A DNA stretch of 64,000 bases, taken from Panagrolaimus kolymaensis (Eukaryota > Nematoda > Chromadorea > Rhabditida > Panagrolaimidae). Under the pieces are notes generated by a model. It did not search any database, had not been told where the DNA came from, and saw only the letters and a list, made by a program, of their open reading frames with translations. Both the position numbers and the translations under genes were made by a program. Every line of letters starts with the position of its first letter. Position 1 is the stretch's first letter. The DNA lies in assembly GCA_028622995.1 (NCBI GenBank), contig JAJQJQ010000019.1, positions 2,542,001 to 2,606,000 of the forward strand, given 5' to 3'. Shown here one piece after another: positions 14,043 through 26,939 of the stretch.

Positions 14043-17000
14043 CCCCTAGGGAATAATTTTGATATAATTAATAAAAAATATTTGGCTTAAAATATTCATA
14101 TGTCCAATTCAAGCCCTAATTCAAAACGAGTTTCATTAATGTTTTGACTCATGGCTTGTTGCTTGATGCAACAGTAAAAATATAATTTTAGGTTGAAGGT
14201 CATAAATGGTATGCGATTCAAAATCCCTTTGGGAATAAATTTGAAATAATTAATAAAAAATATTTAAAACAAAATATTCATATGTCCAATTCAAGCCCTA
14301 ATTCAAAACGAGTTTCATTAATGTTTTGACTCATGGCTTGTTGCTTGATGCAACAGTAAAAATATAATTTTTGGTTGAAGGTCATAAATGGTATGCGATT
14401 CAAAATCCCTTTGGGAATAATTTTGAAATAATTAATAAAAAATATTTAAAACAAAATATTCATATGTCCAATTCAAGCCCTAATTCAAAACGAGTTTCAC
14501 ACTTATGTCTTTCATCAAAGCTTGCTTGATGCAACAGTAAAAATATAATTTTTGGTTGAAGGTCATAAATGGTATGCGATTCAAAATCCCTTTGGGAATA
14601 ATTTTGAAATAATTAATAAAAAATATTTAAAACAAAATATTCATATGTCCAATTCAAGCCCTAATTCAAAACGAGTTTCACACTTATGTCTTTCATCAAA
14701 GCTTGCTTGATGCAACAGTAAAAATATAATTTTTGGTTGAAGGTCATAAATGGTATGCGATTCAAAATCCCCTAGGGAATAATTTTGATATAATTAATAA
14801 AAAATATTTGGCTTAAAATATTCATATGTCCAATTCAAGCCCTAATTCAAAACGAGTTTCATTAATGTTTTGACTCATGGCTTGTTGCTTGATGCAACAG
14901 TAAAAATATAATTTTAGGTTGAAGGTCATAAATGGTATGCGATTCAAAATCCCTTTGGGAATAAATTTGAAATAATTAATAAAAAATATTTAAAACAAAA
15001 TATTCATATGTCCAATTCAAGCCCTAATTCAAAACGAGTTTCATTAATGTTTTGACTCATGGCTTGTTGCTTGATGCAACAGTAAAAATATAATTTTTGG
15101 TTGAAGGTCATAAATGGTATGCGATTCAAAATCCCTTTGGGAATAATTTTGAAATAATTAATAAAAAATATTTAAAACAAAATATTCATATGTCCAATTC
15201 AAGCCCTAATTCAAAACGAGTTTCACACTTATGTCTTTCATCAAAGCTTGCTTGATGCAACAGTAAAAATATAATTTTTGGTTGAAGGTCATAAATGGTA
15301 TGCGATTCAAAATCCCTTTGGGAATAATTTTGAAATAATTAATAAAAAATATTTGGCTTAAAATATTCATATGTCCAATTCAAGCCCTAATTCAAAACGA
15401 GTTTCATTAATGTTTTGACTCATGGCTTGTTGCTTGATGCAACAGTAAAAATATAATTTTAGGTTGAAGGTCATAAATGGTATGCGATTCAAAATCCCTT
15501 TGGGAATAATTTTGAAATAATTAATAAAAAATATTTAAAACAAAATATTCATATGTCCAATTCAAGCCCTAATTCAAAACGAGTTTCATTAATGTTTTGA
15601 CTCATGGCTTGTTGCTTGATGCAACAGTAAAAATATAATTTTAGGTTGAAGGTCATAAATGGTATGCGATTCAAAATCCCTTTGGGAATAATTTTGAAAT
15701 AATTAATAAAAAAAATTTGGCTTAAAATATTCATATGTCCAATTCAAGCCCTAATTCAAAACGAGTTTCATTAATGTTTTGACTCATGGCTTGTTGCTTG
15801 ATGCAACAGTAAAAATATAATTTTAGGTTGAAGGTCATAAATGGTATGCGATTCAAAATCCCTTTGGGAATAATTTTGAAATAATTAATAAAAAGTATTT
15901 GGCTTAAAATATTCATATGTCCAATTCAAGCCCTAATTCAAAACGAGTTTCACACTTATGTCTTTCATCAAAGCTTGCTTGATGCAACAGTAAAAATATA
16001 ATTTTTGGTTGAAGGTCATAAATGGTATGCGATTCAAAATCCCTTTGGGAATAATTTTGAAATAATTAATAAAAAGTATTTGGCTTAAAATATTCATATG
16101 TCCAATTCAAGCCCTAATTCAAAACGAGTTTCACACTTATGTCTTTCATCAAAGCTTGCTTGATGCAACAGTAAAAATATAATTTTAGGTTGAAGGTCAT
16201 AAATGGTATGCGATTCAAAATCCCTTTGGGAATAATTTTGAAATAATTAATAAAAAATATTTGGCTTAAAATATTCATATGTCCAATTCAAGCCCTAATT
16301 CAAAACGAGTTTCACACTTATGTCTTTCATCAAAGCTTGCTTGATGCAACAGTAAAAATATAATTTTTGGTTGAAGGTCATAAATGGTATGCGATTCAAA
16401 ATCCCCTAGGGAATAATTTTGATATAATTAATAAAAAATATTTGGCTTAAAATATTCATATGTCCAATTCAAGCCCTAATTCAAAACGAGTTTCATTAAT
16501 GTTTTGACTCATGGCTTGTTGCTTGATGCAACAGTAAAAATATAATTTTAGGTTGAAGGTCATAAATGGTATGCGATTCAAAATCCCTTTGGGAATAAAT
16601 TTGAAATAATTAATAAAAAATATTTAAAACAAAATATTCATATGTCCAATTCAAGCCCTAATTCAAAACGAGTTTCATTAATGTTTTGACTCATGGCTTG
16701 TTGCTTGATGCAACAGTAAAAATATAATTTTTGGTTGAAGGTCATAAATGGTATGCGATTCAAAATCCCTTTGGGAATAATTTTGAAATAATTAATAAAA
16801 ATATTTAAAACAAAATATTCATATGTCCAATTCAAGCCCTAATTCAAAACGAGTTTCACACTTATGTCTTTCATCAAAGCTTGCTTGATGCAACAGTAAA
16901 AATATAATTTTTGGTTGAAGGTCATAAATGGTATGCGATTCAAAATCCCTTTGGGAATAATTTTGAAATAATTAATAAAAAATATTTGGCTTAAAATATT

Positions 17001-17367
17001 CATATGTCCAATTCAAGCCCTAATTCAAAACGAGTTTCATTAATGTTTTGACTCATGGCTTGTTGCTTGATGCAACAGTAAAAATATAATTTTAGGTTGA
17101 AGGTCATAAATGGTATGCGATTCAAAATCCCTTTGGGAATAATTTTGAAATAATTAATAAAAAATATTTAAAACAAAATATTCATATGTCCAATTCAAGC
17201 CCTAATTCAAAACGAGTTTCATTAATGTTTTGACTCATGGCTTGTTGCTTGATGCAACAGTAAAAATATAATTTTAGGTTGAAGGTCATAAATGGTATGC
17301 GATTCAAAATCCCTTTGGGAATAATTTTGAAATAATTAATAAAAAAAATTTGGCTTAAAATATTCAT
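14043..17367 (+). repeat. Nested higher-order repeats, 726 bp and 1,634 bp
   Basis: The CCCCTAGGG unit and the neighbouring GGGAATAAAT unit occur together at 14,043/14,231, 14,769/14,957 and 16,403/16,591. The first step is 726 bp (tetramer) and the second is 1,634 bp (nine units). The unit with the run AAAAAAAATTTGG at about 15,710 recurs at about 17,343. The later copy has lost one base near 16,798, so the offset falls to 1,633 after it. Similarity in form order breaks down beyond 15,734 and 17,367. Confidence 0.8.
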
Positions 17368-18189
17368 ATGTCCAATTCAAGCCCTAATTCAAAACGAGTT
17401 TCATTAATGTTTTGACTCATGGCTTGTTGCTTGATGCAACAGTAAAAATATAATTTTAGGTTGAAGGTCATAAATGGTATGCGATTCAAAATCCCTTTGG
17501 GAATAATTTTGAAATAATTAATAAAAAAAATTTGGCTTAAAATATTCATATGTCCAATTCAAGCCCTAATTCAAAACGAGTTTCATTAATGTTTTGACTC
17601 ATGGCTTGTTGCTTGATGCAACAGTAAAAATATAATTTTAGGTTGAAGGTCATAAATGGTATGCGATTCAAAATCCCTTTGGGAATAATTTTGAAATAAT
17701 TAATAAAAAATATTTAAAACAAAATATTCATATGTCCAATTCAAGCCCTAATTCAAAACGAGTTTCATTAATGTTTTGACTCATGGCTTGTTGCTTGATG
17801 CAACAGTAAAAATATAATTTTTGGTTGAAGGTCATAAATGGTATGCGATTCAAAATCCCTTTGGGAATAATTTTGAAATAATTAATAAAAAGTATTTGGC
17901 TTAAAATATTCATATTTCCAATTCAAGCCCTAATTCAAAACGAGTTTCATTAATGTTTTGACTCATGGCTTGTTGCTTGATGCAACAGTAAAAATATAAT
18001 TTTAGGTTGAAGGTCATAAATGGTATGCGATTCAAAATCCCTTTGGGAATAATTTTGAAATAATTAATAAAAAAAATTTGGCTTAAAATATTCATATGTC
18101 CAATTCAAGCCCTAATTCAAAACGAGTTTCATTAATGTTTTGACTCATGGCTTGTTGCTTGATGCAACAGTAAAAATATAATTTTAGGT

Positions 18190-19640
18190 TGAAGGTCATA
18201 AATGGTATGCGATTCAAAATCCCTTTGGGAATAATTTTGAAATAATTAATAAAAAAAATTTGGCTTAAAATATTCATATGTCCAATTCAAGCCCTAATTC
18301 AAAACGAGTTTCATTAATGTTTTGACTCATGGCTTGTTGCTTGATGCAACAGTAAAAATATAATTTTAGGTTGAAGGTCATAAATGGTATGCGATTCAAA
18401 ATCCCTTTGGGAATAATTTTGAAATAATTAATAAAAAATATTTAAAACAAAATATTCATATGTCCAATTCAAGCCCTAATTCAAAACGAGTTTCATTAAT
18501 GTTTTGACTCATGGCTTGTTGCTTGATGCAACAGTAAAAATATAATTTTAGGTTGAAGGTCATAAATGGTATGCGATTCAAAATCCCTTTGGGAATAATT
18601 TTGAAATAATTAATAAAAAATATATAAAACAAAATATTCATATGTCCAATTCAAGCCCTAATTCAAAACGAGTTTCATTAATGTTTTGACTCATGGCTTG
18701 TTGCTTGATGCAACAGTAAAAATATAATTTTAGGTTGAAGGTCATAAATGGTATGCGATTCAAAATCCCTTTGGGAATAATTTTGAAATAATTAATAAAA
18801 AATATTTAAAACAAAATATTCATATGTCCAATTCAAGCCCTAATTCAAAACGAGTTTCATTAATGTTTTGACTCATGGCTTGTTGCTTGATGCAACAGTA
18901 AAAATATAATTTTAGGTTGAAGGTCATAAATGGTATGCGATTCAAAATCCCTTTGGGAATAATTTTGAAATAATTAATAAAAAAAATTTGGCTTAAAATA
19001 TTCATATGTCCAATTCAAGCCCTAATTCAAAACGAGTTTCATTAATGTTTTGACTCATGGCTTGTTGCTTGATGCAACAGTAAAAATATAATTTTAGGTT
19101 GAAGGTCATAAATGGTATGCGATTCAAAATCCCTTTGGGAATAATTTTGAAATAATTAATAAAAAATATTTAAAACAAAATATTCATATGTCCAATTCAA
19201 GCCCTAATTCAAAACGAGTTTCATTAATGTTTTGACTCATGGCTTGTTGCTTGATGCAACAGTAAAAATATAATTTTAGGTTGAAGGTCATAAATGGTAT
19301 GCGATTCAAAATCCCTTTGGGAATAATTTTGAAATAATTAATAAAAAATATATAAAACAAAATATTCATATGTCCAATTCAAGCCCTAATTCAAAACGAG
19401 TTTCATTAATGTTTTGACTCATGGCTTGTTGCTTGATGCAACAGTAAAAATATAATTTTAGGTTGAAGGTCATAAATGGTATGCGATTCAAAATCCCTTT
19501 GGGAATAATTTTGAAATAATTAATAAAAAATATTTAAAACAAAATATTCATATGTCCAATTCAAGCCCTAATTCAAAACGAGTTTCATTAATGTTTTGAC
19601 TCATGGCTTGTTGCTTGATGCAACAGTAAAAATATAATTT
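18190..19640 (+). repeat. Higher-order repeat, 728-bp all-B tetramer, two copies
   Basis: The rare variant TATATAAAAC occurs at 18,621 and 19,349, 728 bp apart (four times 182). It sits between two TATTTAAAAC units and after an AAAAAAATTTGG unit in both copies. This shows a duplicated four-unit block. Confidence 0.75.
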
Positions 19641-19900
19641 TAGGTTGAAGGTCATAAATGGTATGCGATTCAAAATCCCTTTGGGAATAATTTTGAAATA
19701 ATTAATAAATAATATTTAAAACAAAATATTCATATGTCCAATTCAAGCCCTAATTCAAAACGAGTTTCACACTTATGTCTTTCATCAAAGCTTGCTTGAT
19801 GCAACAGTAAAAATATAATTTTTGGTTGAAGGTCATAAATGGTATGCGATTCAAAATCCCTTTGGGAATAATTTTGAAATAATTAATAAAAAATATTTAG

Positions 19901-22900
19901 AACAAAATATTCATATGTCCAATTCAAGCCCTAATTCAAAACGAGTTTAATTAATGTTTTGACTCATGGCTTGTTGCTTGATGCAACAGTAAAAATATAA
20001 TTTTTGGTTGAAGGTCATAAATGGTATGCGATTCAAAATCCCTTTGGGAATAATTATGAAATAATTAATAAAAAATATTTGGCTTAAAATATTCATATGT
20101 CCAATTCAAGCCCTAATTCAAAACGAGTTTCACACTTATGTCTTTCATCAAAGCTTGCTTGATGCAACAGTAAAAATATAATTTTTGGTTGAAGGTCATA
20201 AATGGTATGCGATTCAAAATCCCTTTGGGAATAATTATGAAATAATTAATAAAAAATATTTGGCTTAATATATTCATATGTCCAATTCAAGCCCTAATTC
20301 AAAACGAGTTTCACACTTATGTCTTTCATCAAAGCTTGCTTGATGCAACAGTAAAAATATAATTTTTGGTTGAAGGTCATAAATGGTATGCGATTCAAAA
20401 TCCCTTTGGGAATAATTATGAAATAATTAATAAAAAATATTTGGCTTAATATATTCATATGTCCAATTCAAGCCCTAATTCAAAACGAGTTTCACACTTA
20501 TGTCTTTCATCAAAGCTTGCTTGATGCAACAGTAAAAATATAATTTTTGGTTGAAGGTCATAAATGGTATGCGATTCAAAATCCCTTTGGGAATAATTAT
20601 GAAATAATTAATAAAAAATATTTGGCTTAAAATATTCATATGTCCAATTCAAGCCCTAATTCAAAACGAGTTTCACACTTATGTCTTTCATCAAAGCTTG
20701 CTTGATGCAACAGTAAAAATATAATTTTTGGTTGAAGGTCATAAATGGTATGCGATTCAAAATCCCCTTGGGAATAATTATGAAATAATTAATAAAAAAT
20801 ATTTGGCTTAAAATATTCATATGTCCAATTCAAGCCCTAATTCAAAACGAGTTTCATTAATGTTTTGACTCATGGCTTTTTGCTTGATGCAACAGTAAAA
20901 ATATAATTTTTGGTTGAAGGTCATAAATGGTATGCGATTCAAAATCCCTTTGGGAATAATTTTGAAATAATTAATAAAAAACATTTAGAACAAAATATTC
21001 ATATGTCCAATTCAAGCCCTAATTCAAAACGAGTTTCATTAATGTTTTGACTCATGGCTTTTTGCTTGATGCAACAGTAAAAATATAATTTTTGGTTGAA
21101 GGTCATAAATGGTATGCGATTCAAAATCCCTTTGGGAATAATTTTGAAATAATTAATAAAAAACATTTAGAACAAAATATTCATATGTCCAATTCAAGCC
21201 CTAATTCAAAACGAGTTTCATTAATGTTTTGACTCATGGCTTGTTGCTTGATGCAACAGTAAAAATATAATTTTTGGTTGAAGGTCATAAATGGTATGCG
21301 ATTCAAAATCCCTTTGGGAATAATTATGAAATAATTAATAAAAAATATTTGGCTTAAAATATTCATATGTCCAATTCAAGCCCTAATTCAAAACGAGTTT
21401 CACACTTATGTCTTTCATCAAAGCTTGCTTGATGCAACAGTAAAAATATAATTTTTGGTTGAAGGTCATAAATTGTATGCGATTCAAAATCCCTTTGGGA
21501 ATAATTATGAAATAATTAATAAAAAATATTTGGCTTAAAATATTCATATGTCCAATTCAAGCCCTAATTCAAAACGAGTTTCACACTTATGTCTTTCATC
21601 AAAGCTTGCTTGATGCAACAGTAAAAATATAATTTTTGGTTGAAGGTCATAAATTGTATGCGATTCAAAATCCCTTTGGGAATAATTATGAAATAATTAA
21701 TAAAAAATATTTGGCTTAAAATATTCATATGTCCAATTCAAGCCCTAATTCAAAACGAGTTTCATTAATGTTTTGACTCATGGCTTGTTGCTTGATGCAA
21801 CAGTAAAAATATAATTTTTGGTTGAAGGTCATAAATGGTATGCGATTCAAAATCCCCTTGGGAATAATTATGAAATAATTAATAAAAAATATTTGGCTTA
21901 AAATATTCATATGTCCAATTCAAGCCCTAATTCAAAACGAGTTTCATTAATGTTTTGACTCATGGCTTGTTGCTTGATGCAACAGTAAAAATATAATTTT
22001 TGGTTGAAGGTCATAAATGGTATGCGATTCAAAATCCCTTTGGGAATAATTTTGATATAATTAATAAAAAATATTTAGAACAAAATATTCATATGTCCAA
22101 TTCAAGCCCTAATTCAAAACGAGTTTCATTAATGTTTTGACTCATGGCTTGTTGCTTGATGCAACAGTAAAAATATAATTTTTGGTTGAAGGTCATAAAT
22201 GGTATGCGATTCAAAATCCCTTTGGGACGAATTATAAAATAATTAATAAAAAATATTTAGAACAAAATATTCATATGTCCAATTCAAGCCCTAATTCAAA
22301 ACGAGTTTCATTAATGTTTTGACTCATGGCTTGTTGCTTGATGCAACAGTAAAAATATAATTTTTGGTTGAAGGTCATAAATGGTATGCGATTCAAAATC
22401 CCTTTGGGAATAATTTTGATATAATTAATAAAAAATATTTAGAACAAAATATTCATATGTCCAATTCAAGCCCTAATTCAAAACGAGTTTCATTAATGTT
22501 TTGACTCATGGCTTGTTGCTTGATGCAACAGTAAAAATATAATTTTTGGTTGAAGGTCATAAATGGTATGCGATTCAAAATCCCCTTGGGAATAATTATG
22601 AAATAATTAATAAAAAATATTTGGCTTAAAATATTCATATGTCCAATTCAAGCCCTAATTCAAAACGAGTTTCATTAATGTTTTGACTCATGGCTTGTTG
22701 CTTGATGCAACAGTAAAAATATAATTTTTGGTTGAAGGTCATAAATGGTATGCGATTCAAAATCCCTTTGGGAATAATTTTGATATAATTAATAAAAAAT
22801 ATTTAGAACAAAATATTCATATGTCCAATTCAAGCCCTAATTCAAAACGAGTTTCATTAATGTTTTGACTCATGGCTTGTTGCTTGATGCAACAGTAAAA

Positions 22901-24590
22901 ATATAATTTTTGGTTGAAGGTCATAAATGGTATGCGATTCAAAATCCCTTTGGGACGAATTATAAAATAATTAATAAAAAATATTTAGAACAAAATATTC
23001 ATATGTCCAATTCAAGCCCTAATTCAAAACGAGTTTCATTAATGTTTTGACTCATGGCTTGTTGCTTGATGCAACAGTAAAAATATAATTTTTGGTTGAA
23101 GGTCATAAATGGTATGCGATTCAAAATCCCTTTGGGAATAATTTTGATATAATTAATAAAAAATATTTAGAACAAAATATTCATATGTCCAATTCAAGCC
23201 CTAATTCAAAACGAGTTTCATTAATGTTTTGACTCATGGCTTGTTGCTTGATGCAACAGTAAAAATATAATTTTTGGTTGAAGGTCATAAATGGTATGCG
23301 ATTCAAAATCCCTTTGGGAATAATTTTGATATAATTAATAAAAAATATTTGGCTTAAAATATTCATATGTCCAATTCAAGCCCTAATTCAAAACGAGTTT
23401 CATTAATGTTTTGACTCATGGCTTGTTGCTTGATGCAACAGTAAAAATATAATTTTTGGTTGAAGGTCATAAATGGTATGCGATTCAAAATCCCTTTGGG
23501 ACTAATTATAAAATAATTAATAAAAAATATTTAGAACAAAATATTCATATGTCCAATTCAAGCCCTAATTCAAAACGAGTTTCATTAATGTTTTGACTCA
23601 TGGCTTGTTGCTTGATGCAACAGTAAAAATATAATTTTTGGTTGAAGGTCATAAATGGTATGCGATTCAAAATCCCTTTGGGACTAATTATAAAATAATT
23701 AATAAAAAATATTTAGAACAAAATATTCATATGTCCAATTCAAGCCCTAATTCAAAACGAGTTTAATTAATGTTTTGACTCATGGCTTGTTGCTTGATGC
23801 AACAGTAAAAATATAATTTTTGGTTGAAGGTCATAAATGGTATGCGATTCAAAATCCCTTTGGGAATAATTTTGAAATAATTAATAAAAAATGTTTAGAA
23901 CAAAATATTCATATGTCCAATTCAAGCCCTAATTCAAAACGAGTTTCATTAATGTTTTGACTCATGGCTTGTTGCTTGATGCAACAGTAAAAATATAATT
24001 TTTGGTTGAAGGTCATAAATGGTATGCGATTCAAAATCCCTTTGGGACTAATTATAAAATAATTAATAAAAAATATTTAGAACAAAATATTCATATGTCC
24101 AATTCAAGCCCTAATTCAAAACGAGTTTCATTAATGTTTTGACTCATGGCTTGTTGCTTGATGCAACAGTAAAAATATAATTTTTGGTTGAAGGTCATAA
24201 ATGGTATGCGATTCAAAATCCCTTTGGGACTAATTATAAAATAATTAATAAAAAATATTTAGAACAAAATATTCATATGTCCAATTCAAGCCCTAATTCA
24301 AAACGAGTTTAATTAATGTTTTGACTCATGGCTTGTTGCTTGATGCAACAGTAAAAATATAATTTTTGGTTGAAGGTCATAAATGGTATGCGATTCAAAA
24401 TCCCTTTGGGAATAATTTTGAAATAATTAATAAAAAATGTTTAGAACAAAATATTCATATGTCCAATTCAAGCCCTAATTCAAAACGAGTTTCATTAATG
24501 TTTTGACTCATGGCTTGTTGCTTGATGCAACAGTAAAAATATAATTTTTGGTTGAAGGTCATAAATGGTATGCGATTCAAAATCCCTTTG
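19901..24590 (+). repeat. Satellite domain III: TTTAGAAC V2 form appears
   Basis: TATTTAGAACAAAAT replaces TTTAAAAC as the main V2 tail. Units with AATTATGAAATAATT plus TTTGGCTTA are still common up to about 22,640. Adjacent identical rare variants mark single-unit duplications: GGCTTAATATATT at about 20,265 and 20,446, AAAACATTTAGAAC at about 20,979 and 21,161, and AAATTGTATGC at about 21,472 and 21,653. Confidence 0.75.
21770..23220 (+). repeat. Higher-order repeat, 728-bp all-B tetramer, two copies
   Basis: Two private variants repeat at the same offset: CCCCTTGGG at 21,854 and 22,582, and GGGACGAATTATAAAAT at 22,224 and 22,952. Each pair is 728 bp apart. The order of the four units agrees between copies. 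Confidence 0.78.
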
Positions 24591-26939
24591 GGACTAATTT
24601 TAAAATACGTAATAAAAAATATTTAGAACAAAATATTCATATGTCCAATTCAAGCCCTAATTCAAAACGAGTTTAATTAATGTTTTGACTCATGGCTTGT
24701 TGCTTGATGCAACAGTAAAAATATAATTTTTGGTTGAAGGTCATAAATGGTATGCGATTCAAAATCCCTTTGGGAATAATTTTGAAATAATTAATAAAAA
24801 ATGTTTAGAACAAAATATTCATATGTCCAATTCAAGCCCTAATTCAAAACGAGTTTCATTAATGTTTTGACTCATGGCTTGTTGCTTGATGCAACAGTAA
24901 AAATATAATTTTTGGTTGAAGGTCATAAATGGTATGCGATTCAAAATCCCTTTGGGACTAATTTTAAAATACGTAATAAAAAATATTTAGAACAAAATAT
25001 TCATATGTCCAATTCAAGCCCTAATTCAAAACGAGTTTCACACTTATGTCTTTCATCAAAGCTTGCTTGATGCAACAGTAAAAATATAATTTTTGGTTGA
25101 AGGTCATAAATGGTATGCGATTCAAAATCCCTTTGGGAATAATTTTGAAATAATTAATAAAAAATATTTAGAACAAAATATTCATATGTCCAATTCAAGC
25201 CCTAATTCAAAACGAGTTTCATTAATGTTTTGACTCATGGCTTGTTGCTTGATGCAACAGTAAAAATATAATTTTTGGTTGAAGGTCATAAATGGTATGC
25301 GATTCAAAATCCCTTTGGGACTAATTATAAAATAATTAATAAAAAATATTTAGAACAAAATATTCATATGTCCAATTCAAGCCCTAATTCAAAACGAGTT
25401 TAATTAATGTTTTGACTCATGGCTTGTTGCTTGATGCAACAGTAAAAATATAATTTTTGGTTGAAGGTCATAAATGGTATGCGATTCAAAATCCCTTTGG
25501 GAATAATTTTGAAATAATTAATAAAAAATGTTTAGAACAAAATATTCATATGTCCAATTCAAGCCCTAATTCAAAACGAGTTTCATTAATGTTTTGACTC
25601 ATGGCTTGTTGCTTGATGCAACAGTAAAAATATAATTTTTGGTTGAAGGTCATAAATGGTATGCGATTCAAAATCCCTTTGGGACTAATTTTAAAATACG
25701 TAATAAAAAATATTTAGAACAAAATATTCATATGTCCAATTCAAGCCCTAATTCAAAACGAGTTTCACACTTATGTCTTTCATCAAAGCTTGCTTGATGC
25801 AACAGTAAAAATATAATTTTTGGTTGAAGGTCATAAATGGTATGCGATTCAAAATCCCTTTCGGACTAATTATAAAATAATTAATAAAAAATATTTAGAA
25901 CAAAATATTCATATGTCCAATTCAAGCCCTAATTCAAAACGAGTTTCATTAATGTTTTGACTCATGGCTTGTTGCTTGATGCAACAGTAAAAATATAATT
26001 TTTGGTTGAAGGTCATAAATGGTATGCGATTCAAAATCCCTTTGGGACTAATTTTAAAATACGTAATAAAAAATATTTAGAACAAAATATTCATATGTCC
26101 AATTCAAGCCCTAATTCAAAAAGAAGTTTCATTAATGTTTTGACTCATGGCTTGTTGCTTGATGCAACAGTAAAAATATAATTTTTGGTTGAAGGTCATA
26201 AATGGTATGCGATTCAAAATCCCTTTGGGAATAATTTTGATATAATTAATAAAAAATATTTGGCTTAAAATATTCATATGTCCAATTCAAGCCCTAATTC
26301 AAAACGAGTTTCATTAATGTTTTGACTCATGGCTTGTTGCTTGATGCAACAGTAAAAATATAATTTTTGGTTGAAGGTCATAAATGGTATGCGATTCAAA
26401 ATCCCTTTGGGACTAATTTTAAAATACGTAATAAAAAATATTTAGAACAAAATATTCATATGTCCAATTCAAGCCCTAATTCAAAACGAGTTTCATTAAT
26501 GTTTTGACTCATGGCTTGTTGCTTGATGCAACAGTAAAAATATAATTTTTGGTTGAAGGTCATAAATGGTATGCGATTCAAAATCCCTTTCGGACTAATT
26601 ATAAAATAATTAATAAAAAATATTTAGAACAAAATATTAATATGTCCAATTCAAGCCCTAATTCAAAACGAGTTTCATTAATGTTTTGACTCATGACTTG
26701 TTGCTTGATGCAACAGTAAAAATATAATTTTTGGTTGAAGGTCATAAATGGTATGCGATTCAAAATCCCTTTGGGAATAATTTTGATATAATTAATAAAA
26801 AATATTTGGCTTAAAATATTCATATGTCCAATTCAAGCCCTAATTCAAAACGAGTTTCATTAATGTTTTGACTCATGGCTTGTTGCTTGATGCAACAGTA
26901 AAAATATAATTTTTGGTTGAAGGTCATAAATGGTATGCG

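Larger units (their letters stand above)
3064..19900 (+). repeat. Satellite domain II: mixed A and B monomers, TTTAAAAC / TTTGGCTTA V2 forms
   Basis: A and B forms of V1 alternate in runs. V2 is mainly CCCTTTGGGAATAATTTTG with AAATAATT, followed by either TATTTAAAACAAAAT or TATTTGGCTTAAAAT. Single CCCTAGGG units typical of domain I recur at about 14,043, 14,769 and 16,403. Several local higher-order repeats lie here and are listed separately. The right edge is set where TTTAAAAC gives way to TTTAGAAC. Confidence 0.8.
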
